Source: Embiotoca jacksoni
Lineage: Eukaryota > Chordata > Actinopteri > Embiotocidae
Direction of reading: 5' to 3'
Length of the DNA: 64,000 nt
Assembly: GCA_022577435.1 (NCBI GenBank)
Contig: JAKOON010000018.1
Span: 2,594,282 to 2,658,281, forward strand
The notes under the pieces are model-generated. The model worked only from the letters and a program-made list of their open reading frames with translations. It was not told the DNA's origin and did no database searches. Positions 1 through 12,091 of this stretch are shown here, one piece after another. The translations under genes and the position numbers were made by a program. Every line of letters begins with the position of its first letter. Position 1 is the first letter of the stretch.

Positions 1-3000
1 GGAGGCAAGTTAAGCCTGTCCTGTAACTTTAATGTACACGCAGACCTGTAGATTGCTGTATCCAGAGATTCACTGAATTTTTGGGACTGATATAAAGAAA
101 CCTTAACTTAACATCTATAGCTTTGACTACTGCGAACTCCATAGGGCTTCATTGGTTGAAAAAGTTAGACCACATATTAAATGGACCTGCAGAAAACCTA
201 TCCAACATTTATAGGTATTTTTTCAGAAAAGCAAAGCCTGATCCACAGACGATGTAAGGAGTCATAACATATAGACCTTAGGATAAACTAGACCCAATCC
301 AAATGTAATGTACCCAGACCAAACCTAATACAGAGACCTTTGGCAGTAAAAGAGTCCACCTGCCCTGATTCAAGTCAACACAATTTGACAGCCTGGCTGC
401 GCCGACTGTCGCCCGCAGCTTCAGTTTTCTGCACTGTTAATACAGTCTGGCAACTCGGCTCTAGAAGCATTTGCACAGCCACTCTGAAGGGCGGACCGAT
501 CAGCGACCAGTGGCAGTGGTTAAACACATTTGTCCCGTCCCTCCTTCACTGTGATTGGACGGCTAGTGACAGTGATGAGCGAAGTGTTCATATTTTTCAA
601 ATCTCATTGACCGGAAAAAAAAAAATCCCCAAACGTTCAGCACCTCGTCAAACTGCTGCTGTTCCTTAAAACAATTTTTTAAATATGCTGCACTCAGGAA
701 AAAAAGTAGTTGGAATGGTGGCAGAGTGTCGACCAGTTTGGGTGCATGCTGATTGGCTAAAATTAACCAGAGGTCTGCGCCAAGTAAGATGAAACGACTG
801 CAGACAATTCCCTATGGAGGGTGCCCAGACCCATATTCACACAGTGAAATTGGGTCCATCAAGTTACGGTCCTTGGTTGGGTTTTCTTTAAGATCAAGGG
901 ACCAGTCAAAAATCTCTCCAAAAACTCTGTTAGGAGAGACTGCTATGCTGACACACGTGTAAAGGGCAGGTGATGTTATTTTTAGAAACAGGCCAATTAC
1001 AGGAATAAGTACAAAAAGGTGAATCAGGAAAATCAACAAAAATAATAAATAATTGTTCTGCACTTATACTTACATGAGTAAACCTAATTAAATGGAATTC
1101 CCTGCAGAACTATCTTACCTATATCTAAACATCAATTGTACAATGGGTAGGACACATTTCCATACATGTATGTCAATAAAACAAATCAATTGAGCAAGCT
1201 TGTGTTATTTTTAAAACTGGATTCATGATTATCAGATTAAATAAAAGACTGGAATGAAATTCATTCTTTAACAGACAATAAAGACTCTTTTAAAGTTGGA
1301 GAAGGGTAGAAGAATGACCTCCTCACAGAGAAATATAACCATTAGCTACAACGCTGTGAGTGGTTACGGTCTGTAAGTGTCCTCCGTGTCTTCAGATTCC
1401 CAATGCCATCATACCCCCTGCTTTTTTGATGCATTTTATAACTATGGTCCTGGCAGACTTTGAGGATGTACTTACTCTTTAAGCCAGCTTTGTCTGATCT
1501 TGGCTCCCTGAGGGAGGATCTCTGGAAGGTCTGCGTTTTATAGAGGTCTTACCTCCCTATATAGATTTTTATTTTTACAGGATTACCAAACATCTTTGAA
1601 ATATTGAAACAAACATGTGTATGTTGCATTGCTTAGTGTGTCACCTTTGACTAAAATGCATATTTTTGCACTATATTTGAATCCTAGAGTACTATCCACT
1701 TCTGTTACCATAGCATAACTTATATTGTATTCATGACTTGAAATGTCTATATGTTAGACCCACGCAACAGTCTCCTGGGTGTTATTTTGGGGTTTTCTGG
1801 ACTACATGTAAACCCTGACCAATCGCTCTCTCCCTGAATGAACTAATGGCTACAAGTACAGCTCCCAACATCCACAGGAGGCTTGTGGCCTCTCAGCTTA
1901 GCTGCTCCTCTGTTGGTGTTTAGTATTTTTGCTGCTCCTTCCTCTCATACGCCTCAACTGCTGCCTTCCCATGGTACTATTACAGCGAAGTAAGCAGCAG
2001 CTGAGTGTTTAACCACAAGGTCAAGGCTAGAGAGCAACGAGGGGACTGGGATCCCCTGGGAGACAACACAAATTTGTCTACGCTAGATATCTTTTTTTTT
2101 TATTTACACCCAGGGATGTACATGTTGCGTACAGTTTGATAGCCTATGACATGAAACAAAGATTTATTCTAGGACCCAATCACCTGATCAGAGAAGGTGA
2201 TGATAAAAACAATGCCAAAAACAATCAATGTAATCTACTGTACATAATGGACATATTGTACAAAACTCCCTTCCTTAAAACTGTGAGAGGCAGCAATTTG
2301 CAATGAGGTATAACAGCAAAGATGATACTACATCAAACCGTGTTAGCGTCACATTTTGCTTGCGTGTGAAAAGTAATGTGGCTTAAGTTCAGTCACCAAA
2401 CAAGACGTAGTTAAGTTTAGGACAAGATCATTGTTCGGGTTAAAAAAAAAAATGAATTTTTGTGCAAGTTATATTATGTACATCATAAAGTGGTATATTT
2501 ACATTCTGTAAAAATACATTTTGCTTGACTTTTGCTCTCTCATGGACTCAAACGCTGGTGTCCAGCGGGAGAGTTGTGTGTTTGTTTGCTTCAATCACCC
2601 CTGAGCTCCTGTTTCTGTGGACATCTTCACTCTTTGCTCTTCATCACGTGACCTCTGCAACATTACTTTCCCTCTTAAAACTGGGCAAACATGCGTGCAC
2701 TTTTCACGCCTTGGCGATACAAAAACGTGACACTGACAAAGTATCCTTTAAATAACTGAAGTTACACATTTTGGCATGAATGAGGGTTGCAATTACCCAC
2801 ATGGCATCCAGTTGGATAGCAAGTAAAAGAAGAAGCAGAAGAAGACATTGGAAGCAGCATATCATAGGGGTATAGGGTTATGTCTGAAGGTCAAAGCAGA
2901 AATAAATGCAAAAATCTATCTTTGAAGTGAACACATTATCATAATCAAGGGCTGGCTCTACGTCTGTGGACATCACTAATTCTTATTCTTCTCGTTGAGG

Positions 3001-3699
3001 AGAGTCTCGTGGTGAGAGTTTTAAGGATGGCCTGTCATACTGGAGACTTTTCTCAGTGCACATCTGAGCAGTTCACAGGTGACAGCTGTCACAGGTTAAA
3101 GTCTGGTTGTCACTGTTAGCAGAGCCTCCCATTTTGGATAGAATCATCAGTGTCCAATGCCTGTCAGCATTCAGTCTCACACTGCTAGTCAGAGTGGGGT
3201 AGAAGTATTACTTTGTGATCACATGTTTCTGTAGTTAAGAAAAGGTCTTTAATTATTCTTTTCTTTCTGGTGTTTTTGTTTGTGTTGTTTCTCTATTGTA
3301 GATCTTTTTCACTTGTTCCACTTAATTTTCTGTCCAGAGGTTTCAGAGATTTTCTTTTGATGACTAACGCTTTGCACTTGACTCACATTTTTTGACCTAT
3401 TGGATTCAATATGCTGTTGTATGATAGTTTGAAATTAATTGTTCTATTATTTTCATAGAGCCATGTGTTGTCCCCTGTATGGGAGCATCAGACAGCATTA
3501 TCCTGCTCTGCTCTGGTTGTTCCAGTCTACCAGTAGATTGACTCTCGTTCATGCGGATTACAACCACCTGAGTGATGTTTCTGTCTTCATATTGCTGTGC
3601 GATATCTAGTCAACCGCACCTGACGAAGATCTCTGTTAGATCAAAATGTTGATGTGTTAAATTAAAATTGCTGGGAGCTATCGGTGCAGTGTGCAGAAT
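1..3699. other. No gene recognised; unique AT-rich DNA
   Basis: Only short, stop-rich reading frames are present. A 109-codon frame at 340-669 and a 76-codon frame at 2525-2755 have no recognisable motif and are of the length expected by chance. Short A or T runs occur near 607, 2091 and 2440. I see no splice-site-bounded exon, RNA gene or mobile element that I can defend. Confidence 0.6.
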
Positions 3700-3832
3700 T
3701 TTTTCTGGGTTTTGCTTCACCGTTGTTATCTAACCATGTGTCAGTTAAAAGCATAAAATCCAGATTGTATAGAGTAATAAGATCATTAACTAAAAATGAC
3801 TCATTGAGCAGAGCTTTGTAGTTTTAATGGAA
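3700..3832 (-). pseudogene. LINE endonuclease (APE domain) N-terminal fragment
   Basis: Read on the minus strand, one frame stays open for about 44 codons and gives the start of an apurinic-type endonuclease of a CR1/L2-group LINE. It contains a SFLVNDLIT stretch followed by LDFMLLTDTWL. The TETWL block of this domain carries the metal-binding glutamate; here it reads TDTWL, so that residue is changed to aspartate. This domain normally nicks the target DNA to prime reverse transcription. Nothing of the rest of the element is visible on either side, so this is an isolated and old relic. The fold assignment rests on motif memory; the exact LINE family is not resolved. Confidence 0.7.
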
Positions 3833-4065
3833 CTCCCCGGAGCAGTCTGACATTGACATGGAACAGATAACGTCTCAGGTAGATTTGGATTTTGGGTAGA
3901 GTGCACCTCTCTCATTACTACATTACCCATCCGAAAATGGAAAAAAGAATCTTTCAGGCTCACTACAGGCCAAACTTGTTCTTAAAACACTCCATCATCA
4001 CTGAAGAAGGACCACATTCACACAAAGAGGTACTGGCTGTGTTAGCATCATTTGTAGTGGATTTA

Positions 4066-4271
4066 CAGTGGTGTGAAAAAGTGTTTGCCCCCTTCCTGAT
4101 TTCCAATTTTTTTGCATGTTTGTCACATTTAAATGTTTCAGATCATCAAACAAATTTAAATATGAGTCAAAGATAGCACAAGTAAACACAAATGCAATTT
4201 TTAAATGAAGGTTTTTATTATTAAGGGAGATAACAAATCCAAACCCCCTGTGTGAAAAAGTGTTTGCCCCC
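4066..4271 (+). repeat. Left terminal repeat of Tc1 copy 1 (IR/DR type)
   Basis: Two direct repeats lie in this end: an outer one at 4066-4104 and an inner one at 4250-4271. Both contain the core GTGAAAAAGTGTTTGCCCCC. This is the IR/DR layout known from Sleeping Beauty-like Tc1 elements, where transposase binds both sites at each end. Confidence 0.85.
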
Positions 4272-4276
4272 TAAAC

Positions 4277-5174
4277 CTAATAACTGGTTGGGCCACCCTT
4301 AGCAGCAACAACTGCAATCAAGCATTTGGGATAACTTGCAATGAGTCTTTTACAGCACTGTGGATGGATTTTGGCCCACTCATCATTGCAGAGTTGTTGT
4401 AATTCAGTTTTTCTTCATCCATTCAGAGGTGGACTTGCTGGTGTGTTTTGGATCATCGTCCTGCTGCAGAACCCAAGTTGGCTTCAGCTTGAAGTCATGA
4501 ACAGATGGCCGGACATTCTCCTTCAGGATGTTTTGGTAGACGGTAGAATTCATGGTTCCATTTATCACAGCAAGTCTTCCAGGTCCTGAAGCAGCAAAAC
4601 AGCCCCAGACCATCACACTACCACCACCATATTTTACTGTTGGTATGATGTTCTTTTTCTGAAATGCAGTGTTACTTTTACGCCAGATGTAACGGGACAC
4701 ACACCTTCCAAAAAGTTCAACTTTTGTCTCGTCAGTCCACAGAGTATTTTCCCAAAAGTCTTGGGGATCATCAAAAATGAGACGAGCCTTAATGTTCTTT
4801 TTGCTCAGCGGTGGTTTTCATCTTGGAACTCTGCCATGCAGGCCATTTTTGCCCCATCTCTTTCTTCTGGTGGAGTCATGAACACTGACCTTAACTGAGG
4901 CAAGTGAGGCCTGCAGTTCTTTGGATGTTGTCGTGGGGTCTTTTGTGACCTCTCAGATGAGTCGTCGCTGCGCTCTTGGGGTAATTTTGGTCGGCCGGCC
5001 ACTCCTGGGAAGGTTCACCACTGTTCCATGTTTTCTCCATTTGTGGATAATGGCTCTCACTGTGGTTCACTGGAGTCCCAAAGCTTTAGAAATGGCTTTA
5101 GAACCTTTTCCAGACTGATAGATCTCAATTACTTTCTTTCTCATTTGTTCCTGAATTTCTTTGGATCTCGGCAT
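4277..5174 (-). pseudogene. Tc1 transposase pseudogene, copy 1
   Basis: The product would be a DDE transposase that cuts the element out and inserts it at TA sites. The start codon (5172-5174) opens the MPRSKEIQEQ N-terminus, followed by a paired-like helix-turn-helix region, a WGCFAASGPGRLAV stretch and QQDDDPKHT around the second catalytic aspartate. The frame is kept from end to end but has TGA stops at 5067-5069, 4953-4955 and 4818-4820. A 110-bp deletion then removes the SPDLNPIE block that carries the third catalytic residue, so the protein is dead. The TGA at 4818-4820 occurs at the equivalent codon in copy 2. The 4953-4955 stop is CGA in copy 2, consistent with CpG decay. The frame ends at TAG 4277-4279. 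Confidence 0.93.
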
Positions 5175-5340
5175 GATGTCTATCTTTTGAGGATCTTTTG
5201 GTCTACTTCACTTTGTCAGGCAGGTCCTATTGAAGTGATTTCTTGATTGAGAACAGGTGTGGCAGTAATCAGGCCTGGGTGTGGCTCGAGAAATTGAACT
5301 CAAGTGTGATAAACCACAGTTAAGTTATGTTTTAACAGGA

Positions 5341-5562
5341 GGGGGCAAACACTTTTTCACACAGGGCCATGTTTTTTTTTTTTTTTTTTTTTTTTTTCCT
5401 TCCTTAATAATAAAAGCCTTCATTTAAAAACTGCATTTTGTGTTTACTTGTGTTATCTTTGACTAATATTTAAATGTGTTTGATGATCTGAAACATTTAA
5501 GTGACAGACATGCAAAAAAAATTGGAAATCAGGAAGGGGGCAAACACTTTTTCACACCACTG
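5341..5562 (-). repeat. Right terminal repeat of Tc1 copy 1 (IR/DR type)
   Basis: It mirrors the left end, with the inner direct repeat at 5341-5362 and the outer 39 bp at 5524-5562. The poly-T tract lies between the two. Confidence 0.85.
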
Positions 5563-5564
5563 TA

Positions 5565-5822
5565 GCTGCACTGTGACCTCACAGCAAGAAGGCTCTGGGT
5601 TCAGACCTGCCGGTCGGCTCAGGCCTGTCTGTGAGGAGTTTGCGCGTTCCCTTTGTGCCTGTTTGGGTTTTTTCCTGTTGCTGTGATTTGCTCCATAAGT
5701 CCAAAGACATGTTATGTTGATTGGTGGTTTTAAATTGGCCGTAGGTGTGAATGTGAGTGTGAATGTCTGTGTTACAGGCCTACAGAGACAGGAGACGGTT
5801 GCAGCCCCAGTTCAGGATAAAG

Positions 5823-5853
<31 letters not shown>

Positions 5854-5945
5854 ATGGATGGATGGATGGAAGGAAGGACGAACGGATTGATGGATGGATG
5901 GAAGGAAGGATGGACGGACGGACGGACGGAAGGATGGAAGGATGA
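5565..5945 (+). mobile_element. tRNA-derived SINE with RTE-like tail, copy 1
   Basis: This is the body of a short non-coding retrotransposon whose head is cut by Tc1 copy 1. Visible blocks are ctcacagcaagaaggctctg followed by gggttcagacc (box B-like), a ccaaagacatg segment, an aaattggccgtaggtgtgaa segment and an ending of ggataaagtgg plus (GATG)n. The last few bases of the head probably lie at about 4046-4065, left of the Tc1. Two other copies are at 45790 and 46206. The ending resembles the end of the RTE LINE in this window, which suggests that LINE machinery copied the SINE. Confidence 0.7.
5826..5945 (+). repeat. (GATG)n / (GGAC)n microsatellite
   Basis: Tetranucleotide repeat expanded from the SINE tail, with GGAA and GGAC variants. 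It creates long open frames of Asp/Gly/Trp/Met or His/Pro/Ser that are not genes. Confidence 0.95.
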
Positions 5946-6039
5946 GTTCTCCACATTTTTGTGTGCGCTGGTTTGGGCACATGTAGATTTTGCAATGCAA
6001 CTGAAACTTGAATAAAGAGCGCATATTAAAGTTTGTGTC

Positions 6040-6420
6040 AAATTATTGGGGAACAGAGAGACAATGCCAGGAGCCAAATCTGGTGAGTAAGTGTGGCGGG
6101 GAGCTGCATTTGTGTTTTTGAGGGTGAGAAATACCTGATTTAAATGTGCTGCCAGCAGGTGCATTGTCACTTGGAGAAACCCAGGTGCCATTGTGCCACA
6201 GTTCAGGATGTTCGCACTGAATTTTCCCCTCAGACTCCTCAGAGCGTCACAGTAGAACTTGATGTTGACAGTCTGATCCTTGGGGACATATTCATGGTTC
6301 TCAACCCTGCAAATGTCAAAGAAAAACCCACCTGGTTACGCTCCTGGCTTGAAGCGCCTTCCTTGGGCTTAGGGATCATCCTCCTTCTCTCTTGAATGTC
6401 AACCAGAACCCTTTGCCCGG
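6040..6420 (-). pseudogene. mariner transposase fossil
   Basis: On the minus strand a single frame, almost free of stops, encodes the middle of a mariner-type (DD34D) transposase. Recognisable blocks in order are FFDI, then HEYVPKDQTVN, then FYCDALRSLR, then YSPDLAP. In intact relatives a DNAPAH block with the second catalytic aspartate precedes a gap of about 34 residues and a final aspartate just after SPDLAP. Here the DNAPAH position reads VTMHLLAAH and the residue after SPDLAP is Gly-Ile, so both aspartates are gone. One TAA lies upstream of FFDI. No inverted repeats were found around it, and the N-terminal half is not convincing between 6420 and 6750. Confidence 0.8.
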
Positions 6421-8170
6421 CTCATTGCGTCATTGCCATAAGCTTCAGAATGCTTACGGCAATGATGCAACCCCCTGCTTTGTGCATGTCACAGTGACTG
6501 TTCATGTGCAACAGGAATAGTCTCAGAAGTTTTTGAACGATCCTTGTAGAACTCAAGTGAAGTCCTGTGGCAAATGGAATCCATTGCAAATGGTTTATAA
6601 AGACATAATCATGTATAAAAGGCCCAACAATTACCACTGCATGTCATGGCAAAAACAAGTCATGAAGTCAAAGACAATCTCTGACCTTTTCCATAAAATT
6701 GTGGTAAAGCATCAATGAGGAGAAGGATAGAAAACTATTTCTCAAGCTTTGAGTCTTCCTAGGAGCACATGTGTACTACTGAAAAGCTGTCTGGCAAAGT
6801 GAACAGTACAAAGAGTCGTTGCTGTGGAGATGTTACACCATCTTGTTGAGTTGTAAACTCTCAGGCTTCAGGATCCTGCAGAAGGGAGAATAGCAAGTCA
6901 TTCCAAGTTTTCAATCATCTTGTTGTGAATCTTTTATCTAAACTGACCTTAAAAGGCCAATAAGAAAAGCTAAATAATATCACAGTGTATATATACAGAA
7001 AGCTCTTTCACAGAAAATCCTACAGGACAAACCATCAACCACAGAAATAAAAACATCACACTTGCATGGCTTGACTTTGTGGGGATTTAAATTATCTAAA
7101 GTGCAAGCAAAAGGGCAGCCTGGATCTACTGGTAAAAGACCACGGCCTCTCTGTCTCATCACAGCTAAACTTCACAAACTGTTTACAATGTTTTTGCTTT
7201 CTTGAGGGCCTGTGGTTTGATGGCTTAATATTTTCTCCAAAAAATATTTTGTATTATGCACAGACTCAGATGATAATAGTGAAAAAAATGTACATGTTTT
7301 TGTTCTTCTTTTCATTCAGGTATAACCCAACACCAACACCCACATAAGTATTGTGGAAAAATAACACTGGGTACTCTATATCTATTAAATCAACAGCATA
7401 AGATGAAACATAATTTGGGAAACAGCCAAAGCAGTGAATCTTGTGCAACTATTAGATAAACATACGACGGCCAATCAAAAAGTCCTACAACTGCTCCTGT
7501 TGCAAGGAGTTCAACAGAATGATGCACATGGATCAGGGGAAAACTTTAACATTTGTGATTGAGTATTCAGGGTGTTACATTGCTTGATCAATAGTAGCAC
7601 CTGAGTTACACACCTACATACATTGAGATGTGCAGAGAGCACGTATTCAATTTCGTGCCCAAAAAAAATTGGCAACGCAAACACTTTAAAATATTTCAGA
7701 AAATCTATGGCAATGAAAGAATGAATGAAAGAATGAGGTTGCCGAGGTGTTTTGAGTAGCATCAAGAGCACAACCAAGTAACCCACCGTCTGCAGTTGCA
7801 TGGTTGTGCACAGTGAATTCTTGCACAGTGGTGAGTGTGGTAATGTTGAGTATCCATCTCCATGTGCAATTTTTTCTCTTTAATATATTAACAGTATATC
7901 AGTGGTGTTTGGTCAGGGTTTATCTCAGGCTTTTCATTAGAATGGCAACTTCAACAAAGCACTCAGCTACACTGATGTGTCAACCACTGGCAAAGAAAGG
8001 TTGCATATGGATGGCTCATTCTTAACACAGCAACTGACTGACACAGCGGCTGACAGCTGCCTCTGATGTATGGACACAGCACTACCCATATTACTGAAGC
8101 TGACACACTTTCCTCAAGCTTTTTCCTCTGTAAAGGGCAAGATTGATTGCAGGCATTCAGATTTTCTCCC
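6421..8170. other. No gene recognised
   Basis: Only chance-length frames without motifs. Bases 6420-6640 could hold the degraded N-terminal part of the mariner fossil, but I could not match any motif there. Confidence 0.5.
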
Positions 8171-8175
8171 TTCAC

Positions 8176-8176
<1 letters not shown>

Positions 8177-8250
<74 letters not shown>
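8177..8250 (+). repeat. (TG)n microsatellite
   Basis: About 37 TG units with one TATG interruption near 8215. Confidence 0.98.
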
Positions 8251-8251
<1 letters not shown>

Positions 8252-8439
8252 CTGCATGGCCTCACTATCAGTCTCTGCAATCCATGCGATGATTAATAAA
8301 AAACACACTGCATCCCTGTACACCTTAAGCCCACAAAAAATTGGAGCCAGAAGCTTGTCTACCTCATGGACCAAACCCCCAGTCATAAGCATACAAATAT
8401 ATTGACACACTTCAATGCACCGAGGATGTTCTGGGTGGG

Positions 8440-8575
8440 TTAACGAATAACAACTCCCAAAGGGTCAATGACCCCACAAGAGGTTAAAAGCTTGGGACTC
8501 AGTTTGAACTGAAGACGCCTTTTAAATGAGGTGAAACATCCTGAAGATCTACAGACAAGTCCAATTGTTTGAATA
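8440..8575 (+). repeat. Dispersed retroelement-like repeat fragment, family unknown
   Basis: The segment has a gaggtgaaacatcctgaaga block followed by acaagtccaattg. It resembles a 3' segment often seen at the end of fish retroelements (an ...aggtgaaacgtcttcaag... phrase). The class is uncertain; Penelope-like or another LINE-like origin is possible. No coding part is visible. Confidence 0.35.
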
Positions 8576-8853
8576 ACACAGTCCACCAGGATGATGTATA
8601 ATCTTTAAAAACACAAAATTCATGATACAAAAGCAAATTGCTTTTTGAACAATGTCATGTAAACTGGAGTAGATATGATCCTTATTCATGCAACAGCAGA
8701 TTGTCCATCTGCTTGAGAACGCCCTCCATCTGGGGGGAGCTGACCTCTTGACTGCATAGGAGTAAAAAAGCTCTTCAGTTATTTATTTTTGTATGATGAC
8801 ACATAAACATTACTCCAATGTTGAAGCATGACAACTGATACCCCCCCCCCATT

Positions 8854-8855
8854 CC

Positions 8856-8918
<63 letters not shown>

Positions 8919-8938
8919 CACACACACACACACACACC
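8854..8938 (+). repeat. (CA)n microsatellite between C runs
   Basis: A CA tract with two CG variants, bracketed by C10 at 8841-8850 and a C-rich run at 8937-8948. Confidence 0.97.
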
Positions 8939-9953
8939 CTCCCCCCCAAGTATTGTCATATGTATTCCTCAATGGTGGCACTTTAAAGTCACAAAAAGGG
9001 ACTATATCCCTTATTTGACATGTTTAAATACTCATTAGCATTAATTGAGTAACTGCAATGTGTTTTAAGGAATTGTATTATTGATTTGTCGAAATGAAAA
9101 AAACAGAACAAATCCCATTTCTTTTCCCTGCCCAAGACTGAAAGACAGTGATTTCTTTGCAACATTTTCAAATTGGGGTTTATTCATTTATCGTTTTGTT
9201 TCATATCTGTACATCTGTCTTTCTGTTTGTGTGTGTGTGTTGGTTTGTACATTTCATTGTGTATCTGACTGAGTTAGGAGTGATGCATATTCATTCGTGC
9301 AATGCAGTTCTGGCAGGCAAGAGCAGAAAAGGAAGATGGAGAGACAGAATTGGGCCAGCGAGTGGCAGAGCTCCCCACAGCCTCAGTCTGGGGGCAGGAT
9401 GTCTGAGGAGGGAGTGGGGGCCCCTGGGCAAATACTGACATCACCAGCTTGGATTCCTCATGTCTGGCAAGGCAGCCTCATGTAAATATTACATTCATGC
9501 CCACACACATACACACACATGCACTCAGCCTGCACTCCAACAGTGTGTGAGGCTCTTAACTGCTGTGTGTTGTGGTAGACTGAACTATCACCACCACTTA
9601 CTCATCATTATAGGAAAACAAGCACCAGTGTGGAATAGAAAAAAAATATATACTAAAAGAGATTATTTTGACTCCATCACATATTAAAAATAACTCTAAG
9701 TGCTTTAAAAGAAAAATGTCCAATTTCATACAACCTGGTCGTATTTTTGTAGTTTATATATAATGCCAGTTAGTTAGACAGACTCAGCAATTGCTGAGAC
9801 TTTGGAGAGTGGATAACTTTCTATGAGGAAATACAGGAAGTCAGGTAGGTAATGTAAATGTTAATATGATGACATTATTAATCATCACACTTGTGATAGA
9901 GTACCAATGTGACTTTGTTCCCAGAAAATTCCACTCTATCACAACTAATACAA

Positions 9954-9980
9954 ATTATGAATGAAGCTATGAATTCACAA

Positions 9981-10019
<39 letters not shown>

Positions 10020-10030
10020 ACTTCACACTG

Positions 10031-10061
<31 letters not shown>

Positions 10062-10088
10062 TTATGAATTCATAGCTTCATTCATAAT
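9954..10088. repeat. Inverted repeat flanking a (TA)n/(CA)n core
   Basis: The left arm at 9954-9986 and right arm at 10056-10088 are reverse complements over 33 bp with one mismatch. They share the core ATGAATGAAGCTATGAATTC. The 69-bp spacer is (TA)n, a short acttcacactg stretch, (TA)n and (CA)n, and is itself partly self-complementary. The whole could fold as a long hairpin or cruciform. It may be a small MITE or a replication-made palindrome; I see no target duplication. Confidence 0.85.
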
Positions 10089-10100
10089 ATATAATACATA

Positions 10101-10166
<66 letters not shown>

Positions 10167-10207
10167 TGCTATGTATATACAGTAGATATGCAACTATGTT
10201 TATATAT

Positions 10208-10284
<77 letters not shown>
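10089..10284 (+). repeat. Compound (TA)n-(GACA)n-(CA)n microsatellite
   Basis: A long TA tract to about 10165, a short unique part, then seven GACA units and about 23 CA units ending at 10284. Confidence 0.97.
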
Positions 10285-10287
<3 letters not shown>

Positions 10288-11570
10288 AATTGGAAAATCA
10301 AATTTCATGACTTTGGTTTGGTCACATTAGCTCTCTATTCAGCACAACTGCTCCAAATGCAGCTCCCTAAAGGAGATGACTTTACAGTTCTGATGTGGCA
10401 AATTAACGATGGTTGAATGGGTGTTTTCAGAAATGTTCTCTTTTGTACCGGTAAACACACTTAACAGTGATGACAGGATGTCCTTGCACACCTCAGAGTT
10501 TATTTTCAAACCACTGCAGCTCAGCAGAACCGAGATCTTCCAGAGCAGTACTTAACAATGTAAAGGTCCCCTTTTCCAGACATAGCATATTGTTGTTTCT
10601 ATTGGCTCATTGTGCACATTCCCTCATTCAGAATTTGCCACGAGTTAACTATGACCTGTGAAACCGTTCAGAAGCTGCATATTGCTTGAATTTATCCGTT
10701 GGGCAAGCTTCAATAGGAGTCGATATGGGAGCTATGGTTGTCTGAGAAAATGTGACCAAATTTCATCCGTGTGCTTGCACTGAGTGGACATTTTCATAGA
10801 TCAACATGTACCAACTGCGCTGAGATGGGCAGGATGACACAAAAAGAGTTTCAGTGCAATTCTCAAATCAAAGTTGCACCTTGCTCCTCTGTCAGCTCAG
10901 ATAAAGTCTAAGTCTGGAGCAGAGCTATTTTCATGGCTGTAAATTAGACAGTAAATTACAATCTAATAGCAATGAGTTAGGCACAATGATGTTATTTAAC
11001 TTGTTTAAAAATGTGCATCTTTTACAGAATTTGATACAACAGAAATTAAAAATAAATGGATGTAGCTTTTGAAGCTTCCTCTCCTTTGAAATGGTCACAC
11101 TCTGCAACCTTTGGGAAATGGTGGCAGGTTGTGTTTTGATTACAGCGGTACTGTCAGGGTGGAAAGGGTTAAAGCTATCCAGAGAAAGTGAAACTGCTGG
11201 AGTGATTGGAGTGTTGGGGGGGAAAAAAATTGCCCCTGGGAATTGTAGTGCCCTACTGGTTATACAATAAGATATGTTCCTGTTCCTGGTTTTCCCCTGT
11301 CTGCTGTACATCTCTTACCAAAAGGCAAAAATGGCCCACTGAAAAGCAATTTTTAAAAATCACATATTGGCACAGCCGCCTTGAAGGTTTTGGAAACAAC
11401 AAAACAAAAAGAAACATTATCATCTCTTCATCTTAATCTTAACTGTTCAGAGTCGTGTTGCAGAAATTCTCCTTGTTCTTTCTTTAGAATTTGGAAATTG
11501 ACAGAATTTAAGACTCAGTGTGATGTATAGAATCCATTCTTGTTTGGTTTTTCACTGTTGAACTTTCAGT
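10285..11570. other. No gene recognised
   Basis: Unique sequence. A 126-codon minus frame at 10931-11311 has no motif that I can identify and no homologous context. Confidence 0.5.
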
Positions 11571-12091
11571 GGCCATAGATAAAAAACGTTTTTTAATTGT
11601 GCGCATGAATTACTAAATCGAGGCCACGAGATGCTAAATCGAGCGCATGAAGTAGCCTTTCGTTCCCACATTTTGATTAATTCGTTCCCATCTTTGAATT
11701 AATTTGTTTGCACACTTTATATGTAGAGACAGCACAGCACAACAAGCTCTCTCCTCTAAGGGTCTGATTACCAAAGGTTTGAGTGTGTAAAATCACATGC
11801 AAACTTCACACCACCCGCAAAAAATGTCTAAGCAGAATAACTAACGACGTGCAATGAGGACTGCGTCTTTCAAATGTGCAATTTAACACACGTTGTCCAT
11901 TTTGCATGTTTGCCTGAACACATGTAAAATTGGGTGTTCCTACTTGAACGTGCAAAATACTGCAAATAGTTAAATTTTGCACCAGCAATGATATTTACTA
12001 AACCTGAAAGTAGAAATAGGAGAAGTGATTGCGTGTTTATTTTAATACGACTGAAGGCCACATATTAATCAGATGAACATTAGGAGAGACG

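Larger units (their letters stand above)
4066..5562 (-). mobile_element. Tc1-like DNA transposon, copy 1 (defective)
   Basis: A complete-ended Tc1/mariner element of 1497 bp. Perfect 39-bp terminal inverted repeats lie at 4066-4104 and 5524-5562, flanked by the TA dinucleotide duplication (4064-4065 and 5563-5564) typical of the superfamily. The transposase lies on the minus strand. Compared with copy 2 at 40984-42871 it lacks 110 bp in the catalytic domain (matching 42139-42248 of copy 2) and about 15 bp further upstream. It has landed inside a SINE: the sequence left of it ends in a gtagtgga-type SINE head and the SINE body resumes at 5565. A T run of about 23 bases (5373-5398) has expanded near the right end. 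Confidence 0.95.

Noticed and set aside
340..669. 109-codon frame as a gene
   Set aside because: No motif, no splice context, and a length common by chance in 64 kb.
5772..6191. 139-codon minus frame ending in His/Pro/Ser repeats
   Set aside because: Its second half is the (GATG)n tract read in reverse. Only the first part is meaningful, as a mariner fossil.
8070..8410. Frames of about 100 codons on both strands across 8070-8410
   Set aside because: Made by an uninterrupted (TG)n tract that has no stops in any of these frames.
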